64,000 bases of DNA from Caproiciproducens faecalis (GTDB lineage Bacteria > Bacillota > Clostridia > Oscillospirales > Acutalibacteraceae), in NCBI RefSeq assembly GCF_019448085.1, contig NZ_JAGFNZ010000002.1, forward strand, positions 248,001-312,000, given 5' to 3'. Position numbers and translations under genes: made by a program. The first letter of the stretch is position 1. Every line of letters begins with the position of its first letter. Positions 32,013 through 39,833 of this stretch are shown in pieces. The notes beneath the pieces were generated by a model. That model was not told where the DNA came from, did not search any database, and saw nothing but the letters and a program-made list of their open reading frames with translations.

Positions 32013-33394
32013 TTGTGGCGCACCACCTCAAACCGTTCCAGAGAGCAGGGTTCCCCTTTGCGGAGCCCTGCTTTTTGCATGGCAATAGCAACCTGTTGCT
32101 CCGGAGTATCGACCCCTTCCAGATTCGGCAGAAGCAGTCCGCGTTTATGCCCCCCGGTGACAATGACGCCGTAGCGCCGGACATCCAGTTCTTCGATTGT
32201 GTCAATCGGTTCCGGCTTATCCAGCACATCCACACTGTAAACCAAAGACGAAAGCTCCTGTTCCGTAACGGGAGCAAAACGCGGGTCCTCCGTACCGGCG
32301 CTGACCGCGTTCCTTACGATTTCCTTCGCAACGCAATCCGTTATCGGCCCGATGGTGCCGATGCACCCCCGAAGCTCCCCGTTCTTTTTCAGGGATACGA
32401 AAGCACCCGCCCGGCGGCGCAGCATTTCCTCCGGCAGCCCGGCCGGAAGCTTTACCCTCTCCCCGGTACGGACATAGGTTTCCAGCGACAGACGCGCCAG
32501 TTTGACATACTCGTCCTCCTGCGACTGAATCCGGTTCAGCCGCCTTTTTTCTTCGGCTTCATAGATCGCGTCAAAGCGCCGGTTTTCGTCGTTACCGGTA
32601 ATCTGAAAAGCACAGACTCCGTACCCGACCCCAAATGGCCCCTCATAGGAAAGCAGCTCCGGCTGCACGGCTTTTCCATCCAGCGCGCCCGCCATGATGA
32701 TAAAGGAGCGCAGCCCGCACTCCGCCGCCGCGTCACAGAAATCCGGGCGAAAGGTCAGAAAGCGCAGGAAATCTCCTTTTGCCATTGCGTCGGTCACCTG
32801 ACTGTCAAATTTGGGGCCCTCTTTTGCAAAGCCGTAAGGCCCGTCCTCTTTGAGCCGGTGTGAAAGATCGCCGCTTGCGAGGAAAACAACCCTTCGTCCC
32901 AAAGCTTCCGCCGTTTGCGCAACGCACTTTCCCAGCCGGTAATGGTCAAGCACAGACAGCCCGGAAAGTCCGATGCGAACCAGCTGATAATCGGTATAAA
33001 ATTCGTTTAAAAAGCGGAGCGGGATCATCGTCCCGTGGTCAAGAGATTTTTCCCGCTCTCCAAAGGTTCCGGCGGCCAGCCCCGCTTTTCCGGCCGCGTC
33101 GGTCAGCTCTCGTACAAATTCGCTGTCATACCGGACATCCACGGTAACCTCCGGCGCGCCAAAACGGCCAAAATCCCCGTGAGCGCTCTCGCCGGGAGAA
33201 ATATGGAAATAATCCGCATACAGGACGGAATGCGGAGAAGTCACCACCACCGTGTCCGGCTTCAGCGCCGCAATTCTGCCCGCAACTTCCCGGCAGGCAT
33301 CCGTCGTCCTCTGAATTTCCCGTTCCTCCCCCTTCCCTATTTCCGGAAGAATAATCGGAGGATGCGGCATAATAAACGCACCTACAATCGACAT
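32009..33394 (-). CDS. Fused AmmeMemoRadiSam proteins B (MEMO) and A (AMMECR1)
   Basis: A 461-residue fusion. Residues 1-270 are a MEMO/LigB-type dioxygenase-like domain (FIMPHPPIILPEIGKG, SLDHGTMIPLRFL, ASGDLSHRLKEDGPYGF with likely metal ligands). Residues about 285-461 are an AMMECR1 domain (GAFVSLKKNGELRGCIGTI, DPRFAPVTEQEL, RGLLLPNLEG). In many genomes these are separate genes; here they are joined, which supports physical cooperation with the radical SAM partner encoded next in the operon. Confidence 0.92.
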   Translation of the reverse strand: MSIVGAFIMPHPPIILPEIGKGEEREIQRTTDACREVAGRIAALKPDTVVVTSPHSVLYADYFHISPGESAHGDFGRFGAPEVTVDVRYDSEFVRELTDAAGKAGLAAGTFGEREKSLDHGTMIPLRFLNEFYTDYQLVRIGLSGLSVLDHYRLGKCVAQTAEALGRRVVFLASGDLSHRLKEDGPYGFAKEGPKFDSQVTDAMAKGDFLRFLTFRPDFCDAAAECGLRSFIIMAGALDGKAVQPELLSYEGPFGVGYGVCAFQITGNDENRRFDAIYEAEEKRRLNRIQSQEDEYVKLARLSLETYVRTGERVKLPAGLPEEMLRRRAGAFVSLKKNGELRGCIGTIGPITDCVAKEIVRNAVSAGTEDPRFAPVTEQELSSLVYSVDVLDKPEPIDTIEELDVRRYGVIVTGGHKRGLLLPNLEGVDTPEQQVAIAMQKAGLRKGEPCSLERFEVVRHK

Positions 33395-33427
33395 AGGAAA
33401 TCCCCCTTTCCAATTTATAAAGCTATT

Positions 33428-33547
33428 TTAAAGCAGAGCCGCGTTTACAATAGCATCTGCCGTTTGCTTTGTAATATCTCTCTGAACAATAAAAAATCGC
33501 ATGGCTTTTCCTTTGTACCAATTCAGATTGATTTTCATCTCTTTCAT
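33428..33547 (-). pseudogene. Truncated macro-domain (ADP-ribose-binding) gene remnant
   Basis: A 39-codon frame starting ATG 33547. RFFIVQRDITKQTADAIVNAA is written here as RFFIVQRDITK then TADAIVNAA: this is the exact beginning of a macro-domain protein, which binds or hydrolyses ADP-ribose derivatives. After NAA the frame ends (LL-stop) and the rest of the about 150-residue domain, including the glycine loop that should follow, is missing; the amr operon begins about 34 bases further on. It is therefore a deletion remnant. Confidence 0.65.
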
Positions 33548-33614
33548 ACCGTTTGTTTTCTTAAATACTATACTTCCCGCGCGGATTTTTCAAGCCTGAA
33601 AACGCGCAAAAAGA

Positions 33615-33636
33615 GCTCTGCCTGTAAAAGCAGAGC
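33615..33636 (-). terminator. Terminator after the MarR-controlled exporter operon
   Basis: GCTCTGC pairs with GCAGAGC around an eight-base loop, followed on the minus strand by TCTTTTTGCG. It lies 70 bases beyond the stop of the exporter gene at 33707. Confidence 0.65.
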
Positions 33637-33706
33637 CCTTTCGCATTTACGCAACGATTGAAGGACATGCCGGTCTATAAAGCAGCGGAATGCCTGACAC
33701 AGAATA

Positions 33707-35566
33707 TCAGGACAATTCAAACTGACCGGTAAACAATTGATAGTAGCGCCCTTTCTGGGCAATCAGTTCCTCGTGGCTGCCGCGCTCCAGAATTTCGCCG
33801 TTTTCCAGCACAATGATGGCTTTGGCGTTTCGCACGGTGGAAAGCCGGTGGGCAATGACAAAAACCGTCCTGTTTTCCATCAAATGATCCATTGCAGTTT
33901 CAATCAGCTTTTCCGTGTGGGCGTCCACAGAACTGGTCGCTTCATCCAGAATCAGTACCGGCGGGTCGGAAACCGCCGCGCGCGCAATGGCAAGCAGCTG
34001 CCGCTGGCCCTGGCTCAGGTTTCCGCCGTCGCCGGAAAGCACGGTATCGTAGCCCTGCGGCAATCTTTGGATAAAGGAGTCCGCGTTTGCCAGCTTAGCG
34101 GCTTTCACCACCTGCTCCCTGTCCGCGTCTGGATTCCCGTAACGGATATTGTCGGCAATGGTGCCGGTGAACAGGTGGGTATCCTGCAGAACGACGGCGA
34201 GCGAATGCCGCAGATCGTCTTTCTTGATGTTTCGGACGTCAATCCCGTCGTAGGTAATGCTTCCGGAGGTAACGTCGTAAAAGCGGTTAATCATGTTGGC
34301 AATGGTGGTTTTCCCCGCCCCGGTCGAACCCACAAAAGCGATTTTTTGCCCCGGCTTCGCGTACAGATTGATTCCTTTCAGAACGGGACGGCCGGGAATG
34401 TAACTGAACACTACGTCATGAAAACGCACGTCACCCAAAAGCGGAACCAGCCGGGCGGTTCCGTCTTCGTTCGGTACCCTCCATGCCCATTCGCCGGAGT
34501 GACCGGAAGTACATTCCGCCAGTGCGCCGTCTTTCTCAGCGGCCCGTATCAGGGTAACCGTACCAGCGTCTGTTTCCGGTTCTTCCTCCATCACTTCAAA
34601 AATCCGCTCCGCTCCGGAAAGAGCGGCCAGAATAAAATTCAACTGCTGGGAGAATTGATTGACGGGCATCGCCGTCTGTCGGACATAGACAAGGTAGGAA
34701 GCAAGGCTTCCCAGATCAATTTTGCCCGCAATGGCAAAAAACGCACCGATGCAGGCGGAAAGCGCATAGTTGAAATAGGAAATGCTGACTACCACCGGGA
34801 TCAGAATTCCCGAGTAAGTCAGCGCGCCCGTGGCGGCATCCAAAAGTTTATTGTTGCGGTCACAGAATTCTTCAAAGTCCTTGTTCTCATGGTTAAAGAC
34901 CTTGACGACCTTCTGCCCCTCCACCATTTCCTCCATAAAGCCGTTCAGACTGCCCATGAATTTCTGTTGATAGGAAAAATAGGCATGGCTTTTCTTTCCG
35001 CTGTACCGCAAAAACAGGAACATGCAGAGGAAGGAGAGCAGCACAATGACCGAAAGCTGAAAATTCAGGATAATCAGCACCGTAAACGTACCGACAATAA
35101 TGATAAAGCTCTGAATCAGTACCGTAAAGCTGTTGTTAAGGGCTTCGGCAATGGTATCGATATCGTTCGTAAAGCGGCTCATCAGCTCGCCATGTGTCTT
35201 CGCGTCAAAAAAACTCAGGGGCAGGGTCTGTACTTTGCTGAAAAGGTCATCGCGAAGCTCCTGCACAATTTTCTGCGCCAGCCGGACCATCAGCTGGGAA
35301 TACCCGTAGGTCGCGGATACGCCGACAAAATAGACGGCGGCCATAAACAGCAGAATTTTGACCAGTCCGGGAATATTCCCCGGGATGATGTAGTCATTGA
35401 CGGCTGGTTTCAGCAGGTAGGTGCCGAAAACGTTTGCCCCGGCGCTGACGGTAACCATAAATGCAACCAGCAGCAGCGCGCCTCCGTGTTTTTTCAGGTA
35501 GCGCCAGAGGAATTTCAGGGTCTTTCGGATATCTTTGGGCTTTTCGTGTAATCTTGTTCTCGCCAT
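33707..35566 (-). CDS. Heterodimeric ABC exporter subunit (canonical ATPase site)
   Basis: A 619-residue half-transporter: six membrane helices (about 30-320) then an ATPase with Walker A GSTGAGKTT, signature LSQGQRQ, Walker B VLILDEATSSVD with the catalytic Glu, and His switch AHRLSTVRNA. An insertion of about 40 residues rich in Glu and Ala precedes the ATPase core. Its start overlaps the partner's stop (TAATG). The partner lacks the catalytic Glu, the usual asymmetry of bacterial heterodimeric drug or peptide exporters. Controlled by the MarR gene at the head of the operon; substrate unknown. Confidence 0.9.
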   Translation of the reverse strand: MARTRLHEKPKDIRKTLKFLWRYLKKHGGALLLVAFMVTVSAGANVFGTYLLKPAVNDYIIPGNIPGLVKILLFMAAVYFVGVSATYGYSQLMVRLAQKIVQELRDDLFSKVQTLPLSFFDAKTHGELMSRFTNDIDTIAEALNNSFTVLIQSFIIIVGTFTVLIILNFQLSVIVLLSFLCMFLFLRYSGKKSHAYFSYQQKFMGSLNGFMEEMVEGQKVVKVFNHENKDFEEFCDRNNKLLDAATGALTYSGILIPVVVSISYFNYALSACIGAFFAIAGKIDLGSLASYLVYVRQTAMPVNQFSQQLNFILAALSGAERIFEVMEEEPETDAGTVTLIRAAEKDGALAECTSGHSGEWAWRVPNEDGTARLVPLLGDVRFHDVVFSYIPGRPVLKGINLYAKPGQKIAFVGSTGAGKTTIANMINRFYDVTSGSITYDGIDVRNIKKDDLRHSLAVVLQDTHLFTGTIADNIRYGNPDADREQVVKAAKLANADSFIQRLPQGYDTVLSGDGGNLSQGQRQLLAIARAAVSDPPVLILDEATSSVDAHTEKLIETAMDHLMENRTVFVIAHRLSTVRNAKAIIVLENGEILERGSHEELIAQKGRYYQLFTGQFELS

Positions 35567-37290
35567 TACGCCGTAGCCCCCTTCTGCTGAAATTCATAAA
35601 TATCGCGGTAAATCGGGTTATGCGCCAGCAGCTCCTCATGGGTACCGGCTTCGTTGATTTTCCCGTCCTCCAGCACCACGATCAGATCCGCGTTTTCAAT
35701 GGAGCTGATGCGCTGCGTAATGATGATTTTCGTTGTATCTTTCAGGTTTTCCGCCAGTCTTCTGCGAATTTTTGCTTCGGTGGCGGTGTCCACCGCACTG
35801 GTGGAATCATCAAAGATCAGAACCTTGGGGCGCTTGAGCAGCGCGCGGGCAATGCACAGGCGCTGCTTTTGTCCGCCGGACACATTGACGCCGCCCTGTC
35901 CCAGGTCGGTGTCGTAACCCTCCGGCATCCGGGACAAAAACTCGTCCGCGCAGGCAATCCGGCACGCCCAGTCCAGTTCCTCGTCGGTGGCGTTCTCGTT
36001 TCCCCATTTCAGGTTCTCACGGATGGTGCCGGTAAACAGGGTGTTTTTCTGCAGCACCATGCCCACCGCGTCGCGAAGGGGAGCGAGCGGATACTCCTTT
36101 ACGTCGTGTCCGTCTATTTTCAGACACCCCGCAGTAACGTCGTAAAGCCGGGGAATCAGCTGAACCAGCGAAGACTTTGCGGAACCTGTCCCGCCGATGA
36201 TGCCGACCATCTGACCCGCGCCGATATGCAGGCTGATGTCGGACAGTACAAATTCCTTCGCCGTCTCCTGATATTTAAAAGAAACATGTTCAAAGTCGAT
36301 GCTGCCGTGTTCCACCGTTCTGCTGCCCGTACCGTCGGTAATTCCCACAGGCTCGTCCAGCACCTCTGAAATACGGTAAGCAGAGGTCATGGAACGGCTG
36401 AGCATCAGAAATACGTTGGAAATCATCATCAGGGAATTCAAAATCTGCAGGACATAGCTTAAAAATCCGGTCAGCTGCCCCACCTGCATGGTACCCACAT
36501 GGATAAAGTTGCCGCCGAACCAGAGAATGCACAGAATCGTCGCATACATTACAAACTGAAAGCAGGGCATGTTCAGCGCGGCGTAATGGAACGCCATTTC
36601 CGAAGAAGCCCGGAACGTATCGTTGACAGCACTGAATTTCATGCATTCGCTGTCGCCCTTCACATAGGATTTGACCGTACGGATCGCGGTCAGATTTTCC
36701 TGCACAATGGAGTTCACCCTGTCCAGCGCCTTCTGCATTTTTCCGTACATCGGGCGAAGCTTATGCAAAATCAGAACCAGACAGATCGCCAGTACGGGAA
36801 TCGCGGTCAAAAAAACCACCGCCAGCTGCGGGCTCATTTTAATCGACATGGCAAGAGCCATCACCATCATGACCGGGCCGCGCACCATCGGACGGATGCC
36901 GTTGCAGATCGCGTTTTGCAGGATGGTAATATCGCTGGTCAGGCGGGTAATCAGCGACGGAGTACTGAAATGATCCATGTTGGAAAAGGAAAAGCCCTGC
37001 ACCTTGCGGTACTCTGCCTTTCTCAGCTCCGCGCCGAACCCCTGTCCGGCCCGAGCCGCCAGACGAGCGTAAATCGCGCCCAAAAGCAGAGAAATCAGCG
37101 CACAGGCGACCATGGCAAGACTTTTTTGTAAAATATAATGCGTGTCACGGGTTACGACACCCACGTCGATAATATCAGCCATAATCAGCGGGATCACCAG
37201 CTCGAACATGGCTTCCAGCGCAACGCAGATCACTCCTCCGATCAAATGCTTGCGATATTTGTCAAAGTAAATAAAAAAACGGTTTAACAC
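35566..37290 (-). CDS. Heterodimeric ABC exporter subunit (degenerate ATPase site)
   Basis: A 574-residue half-transporter with six membrane helices and an ATPase whose Walker A reads GGTGSAKSS (Ala for the usual Gly) and whose Walker B ends FDDSTSAVD, with Asp in place of the catalytic Glu. Signature VSGGQKQR is normal. This matches the non-catalytic partner of heterodimeric exporters. The MarR gene lies 28 bases upstream. Confidence 0.9.
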   Translation of the reverse strand: MLNRFFIYFDKYRKHLIGGVICVALEAMFELVIPLIMADIIDVGVVTRDTHYILQKSLAMVACALISLLLGAIYARLAARAGQGFGAELRKAEYRKVQGFSFSNMDHFSTPSLITRLTSDITILQNAICNGIRPMVRGPVMMVMALAMSIKMSPQLAVVFLTAIPVLAICLVLILHKLRPMYGKMQKALDRVNSIVQENLTAIRTVKSYVKGDSECMKFSAVNDTFRASSEMAFHYAALNMPCFQFVMYATILCILWFGGNFIHVGTMQVGQLTGFLSYVLQILNSLMMISNVFLMLSRSMTSAYRISEVLDEPVGITDGTGSRTVEHGSIDFEHVSFKYQETAKEFVLSDISLHIGAGQMVGIIGGTGSAKSSLVQLIPRLYDVTAGCLKIDGHDVKEYPLAPLRDAVGMVLQKNTLFTGTIRENLKWGNENATDEELDWACRIACADEFLSRMPEGYDTDLGQGGVNVSGGQKQRLCIARALLKRPKVLIFDDSTSAVDTATEAKIRRRLAENLKDTTKIIITQRISSIENADLIVVLEDGKINEAGTHEELLAHNPIYRDIYEFQQKGATA

Positions 37291-37318
37291 TCATTCCCCT
37301 CCATACTCCCCAATAGGC

Positions 37319-37747
37319 TTATTCAATCTCTTTCCCCGTCAGATTCCAATACATCCGGCTGAGGTAATCCACAAACTGCTCTTTCTCTTTCTCTGTGAAC
37401 CCCTGCATGGAAACATCCTCTATCTCCCCGCAGAGCTCCTGCCATTTCCCCAGGTATTCGCGGCCCTTTCCCGTGATGGACACCGACTCCGCCCTTCTGC
37501 GTTCAGCGGGGTCAGACCGCTGAATCAAGCCGGCCTGCACCATATTGTTCAGAATCTGCGACACGGTGGCCGGCTCAATGTCCAGCGCCGAAGCAATGTC
37601 CTTCTGCATACAGTGGTTCTGTCGGGAAAGGTGGTTTAAAATCTTGGGCTGCCCCGGCGAAAGACCAATTTGCGCCATACCGGGCCGCGTCATATTTTTT
37701 TGTGCATGAAACACCCTGTTGATTGCCATGTGAAGCGTAACCGGCAT
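37319..37747 (-). CDS. MarR-family regulator of the exporter operon
   Basis: A 142-residue winged-helix protein: QKDIASALDIEPATVSQILNNMVQAGLIQR recognition region (residues about 50-80) and the wing RRRAESVSITGKG. Start ATG 37747 follows GGGGGG; the longer frame lacks a site. It heads the operon with the two exporter genes. The CAGTTAG/CTAACTG palindrome between its promoter and start is a likely operator, so it probably represses itself and the exporter until a ligand binds. Confidence 0.9.
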   Translation of the reverse strand: MPVTLHMAINRVFHAQKNMTRPGMAQIGLSPGQPKILNHLSRQNHCMQKDIASALDIEPATVSQILNNMVQAGLIQRSDPAERRRAESVSITGKGREYLGKWQELCGEIEDVSMQGFTEKEKEQFVDYLSRMYWNLTGKEIE

Positions 37748-37761
37748 AAAATCCCCCCTGT

Positions 37762-37819
37762 CAGTTAGGAAGCTAACTGTTAGTAACCTAATATTAACTC
37801 CATATTCTGGAAGTGTCAA
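37762..37819 (-). promoter_or_regulatory. Promoter and MarR operator
   Basis: On the minus strand: TTGACA (37814-37819), 17-base spacer, TAATAT (37791-37796). The palindrome CAGTTAG-CTTC-CTAACTG occupies 37762-37779, just downstream of the start point, where a bound MarR dimer would block transcription. Confidence 0.75.
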
Positions 37820-37906
37820 GTTACGAATTTAGCAATTACACCAATTGAAATCCTAATACATAATATATCGTGAGATAATACCAATGCTCACGAGAGGGGA
37901 AAAGAA

Positions 37907-38110
37907 ATGACAGACATCAATATGATGATGGATATAGGCGGCCAGGGCTGTGAAATGAGCCCCACTCCTCTTCCGGCAATGCCGGTAGTGGCAATGGCTT
38001 ATATTCCATTTCAGCAATTTAACACCACTTACACGCCTGAACAAGGATTGGAAATGGGTACTATCTTCCCGGAACTTGACAAACCATTTTTAGGGGGCAG
38101 GCGGAAATGA
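37907..38110 (+). CDS. cotJA: Spore coat-associated protein CotJA
   Basis: A 67-residue CotJA protein with the family's proline-rich centre and YIPFQQFNTTYTPEQGLEMG motif (residues about 33-52). It begins the cotJABC operon, made in the mother cell during sporulation under sigma-E in Bacillus. GAGGGG precedes ATG. CATAATAT at 37859-37866 could be a sporulation-type -10 box, but I see no convincing -35. It overlaps cotJB by four bases. Confidence 0.93.
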   Translation: MTDINMMMDIGGQGCEMSPTPLPAMPVVAMAYIPFQQFNTTYTPEQGLEMGTIFPELDKPFLGGRRK

Positions 38111-38367
38111 GCGAACAGGAAAGGCTGATGCGCAGGATTAACGCCTACCGTTTTGCGTCCTGGGAACTTCATATTTTTCTGGACACTCATCCCGGCGACT
38201 GTAAAGCTGCCAAGCAGCTGGAGGAATACCGCAGGATGGCAGACGACTTAACAGCACAGTACGAAGCGGCCTACGGGCCGATGAACCAGAGCAGTTCAAA
38301 CACCAGCCGCTGGGCATGGATCGCTGATCCATGGCCGTGGGATGTTAACGAGGGGGGAACCAAATAA
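38107..38367 (+). CDS. cotJB: Spore coat protein CotJB
   Basis: An 86-residue CotJB: LMRRINAYRFASWELHIFLDTHP near the N-terminus and the terminal WAWIADPWPWD are characteristic. It overlaps cotJA (ATGA) and cotJC (TAATG), so the three genes are translated as a coupled set. CotJB is part of the inner coat complex with CotJC. Confidence 0.95.
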   Translation: MSEQERLMRRINAYRFASWELHIFLDTHPGDCKAAKQLEEYRRMADDLTAQYEAAYGPMNQSSSNTSRWAWIADPWPWDVNEGGTK

Positions 38368-38887
38368 TGTGGGAGTATCAGAAGCATTTACAGTATCCGA
38401 TTAATATCAAAAACACCAATCCGAAGCTGGCGCAGCTCATTATTGCACAGTACGGCGGTCCGGACGGAGAAATGGCAGCTTCTCTGCGCTATTTAAGTCA
38501 GCGCTTCGGCATGCCGTATCCCGAATTGAAAGCTATTTTGACGGACATCGGCACTGAAGAGCTTGCTCATTTGGAAATGGTTGGAACCATTGTCCATCAG
38601 CTTACCAGAAACTTAACGGAAGCGCAGATTAAGGAAGGCGGTTTTGACGCGTATTTTGTGAATCACACAAACGGGGTTTATCCCTCTGATTCCAGCGGAA
38701 TGCCGTTTACCGCTGCATATTTACAGGTAAAAGGCGACCCGATTACCGATATTCACGAGGATTTAGCCGCAGAGCAAAAAGCACGCAGCACTTATGACAA
38801 CATCCTGCGCTTTACCGATGATCCGGACGTACGCGACCCGATTAAGTTCCTGCGCGAACGTGAAGTAGTTCATTACCAGCGCTTTGG
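38367..38887 (+). CDS. cotJC: cotJC, 5' portion, interrupted by a 9.6 kb element
   Basis: Codons 1-174 of CotJC, a manganese-catalase-like spore coat protein (WEYQKHLQYPINIKN, QYGGPDGEMAASLRYLSQRF, DIGTEELAHLEMVGTI, DLAAEQKARSTYDNI, LREREVVHYQRFGE). The metal-ligand Glu/His pattern is intact. Family members continue for about 25 residues after RFGE with a tail ending in FNPAFD. Here the frame instead enters unrelated sequence and stops at 38990 after crossing a hairpin, giving a 207-residue chimera. The true tail is found in frame at 48488-48577. Joining at the shared GCGCTTTGG restores a 200-residue protein. Confidence 0.95.
38879..38887 (+). repeat. Left attachment site core (attL) in cotJC
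   Basis: GCGCTTTGG, identical to 48487-48495. Codons CGC-TTT-GG(T/C)-GAA read the same residues (R-F-G-E) at both junctions, so recombination anywhere in this core keeps the reading frame. To the right, inside the element, CAAAGCG mirrors CGCTTTG, giving a palindrome around GTGAAA. Confidence 0.8.
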
Positions 38888-38927
38888 TGAAACAAAGCGT
38901 ACAACAGGAATACATGGAGATATCACA

Positions 38928-38957
38928 AAAGGCGTACCGCCAGCGCGGTACGCCTTT
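38928..38957. terminator. Terminator inside the left end of the element
   Basis: AAAGGCGTACCGC pairs 13 of 13 with GCGGTACGCCTTT around CAGC, followed by CTATATTATT on the plus strand. It would end the interrupted cotJ transcript and, on the minus strand, the convergent TetR transcript. It lies within the read-through tail of the chimeric cotJC frame. Confidence 0.8.
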
Positions 38958-38980
38958 CTATATTATTGTACAATGTCTTT

Positions 38981-39643
38981 TTATGACTGAAAATCTTCCT
39001 TTTTAAAATCAGGGAACAGGCTGGAAAAGCTTTTAAAATCCTTTTCGGACGTGGTACGGTAAGAGTCCTCTACGTCAAACAAATTTTCGAGGAAAAACCG
39101 GATGCACTTTTCCGCGTTGAAATCGCCCTGGAAAATTGCCCACAGCAGACCGTTGGAGTACATTACCTGTATCATAAGAATTGCCAGAACCATAGGGTTC
39201 GCTTTGTTGCGGAACTGCCCGCGCTCCTGACCTTTTTTTATAATCGTATACTCCAGTCTGAGGATTTCCTTCATCTCGTCGCCGACACGAAACGTGCCCA
39301 CGTCCTCCGTCAGATTTTTAATCAGGATCTGACGTACGATCTGAACCCCCGCCGTATTGACATAATCAATGTATTTCTGCACCAGAAGCCAGATCTGTTC
39401 CATACAGTTGTCCGAAGTCAGAATAGCCGTTGCTTCTGCCGCGGACAGATGCCATGGGAAGAAATAGTAGTGCTTCAGCAAATCGTCTTTCGATTTATAA
39501 TAATAATAGAAGGTATGTTTATTCACGCCGCTTGCTCTGCAAATATCATTTAGTGTGACGTTTTCAAATGATTTCTCCCGAAATAGACGCGTTGCAGTTT
39601 CTCGAATCAGTTTTTTCGTTGGGTTGTCCATTCTATCCACCAT
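38981..39643 (-). CDS. TetR-family regulator of the element's efflux operon
   Basis: A 220-residue regulator. N-terminal helix-turn-helix (ATRLFREKSFENVTLNDICR and GVNKHTFYYYYKSKDDLL) and a TetR_C-like helical domain. It is divergent from the ABC exporter operon with a 190-base shared control region that contains a palindrome over the exporter promoter. GGAGG precedes ATG 39643 by eight bases. Probably represses the efflux operon until an inducer binds. Confidence 0.9.
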   Translation of the reverse strand: MVDRMDNPTKKLIRETATRLFREKSFENVTLNDICRASGVNKHTFYYYYKSKDDLLKHYYFFPWHLSAAEATAILTSDNCMEQIWLLVQKYIDYVNTAGVQIVRQILIKNLTEDVGTFRVGDEMKEILRLEYTIIKKGQERGQFRNKANPMVLAILMIQVMYSNGLLWAIFQGDFNAEKCIRFFLENLFDVEDSYRTTSEKDFKSFSSLFPDFKKEDFQS

Positions 39644-39771
39644 TCAGTAAGCCTCCTTCTGCAACTGCAATATTACTTTTTTTCATAATACCAAACATGC
39701 GGAAAACCTGTCAAGTAATATTATACCCAAAAAAACTATTGCGCAACCAAATATTATCGTTATTATACAGA

Positions 39772-39802
39772 TTGATATAATTATGGTACCGTAGTACTAT
39801 AA
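39772..39802 (+). promoter_or_regulatory. Promoter of the efflux operon with overlapping TetR operator
   Basis: TTGATA (39772-39777), 18-base spacer, TACTAT (39796-39801). The inverted repeat TATGGTAC-CGTA-GTACTATA (39783-39802, 7 of 8 pairs) spans the spacer and the -10 box, a good position for a repressor such as the divergent TetR protein. Confidence 0.65.
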
Positions 39803-39833
39803 AGAAAATTTTGGTTTAGGGGGTGATAACCTA

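Noticed and set aside
38880-38990. Simple frameshift at the end of cotJC
   Set aside because: A +1 frame gives QSVQQEYMEIS, which looked tail-like at first, but it also has no stop before the hairpin. The true tail found in frame at 48488-48577 explains the break much better.
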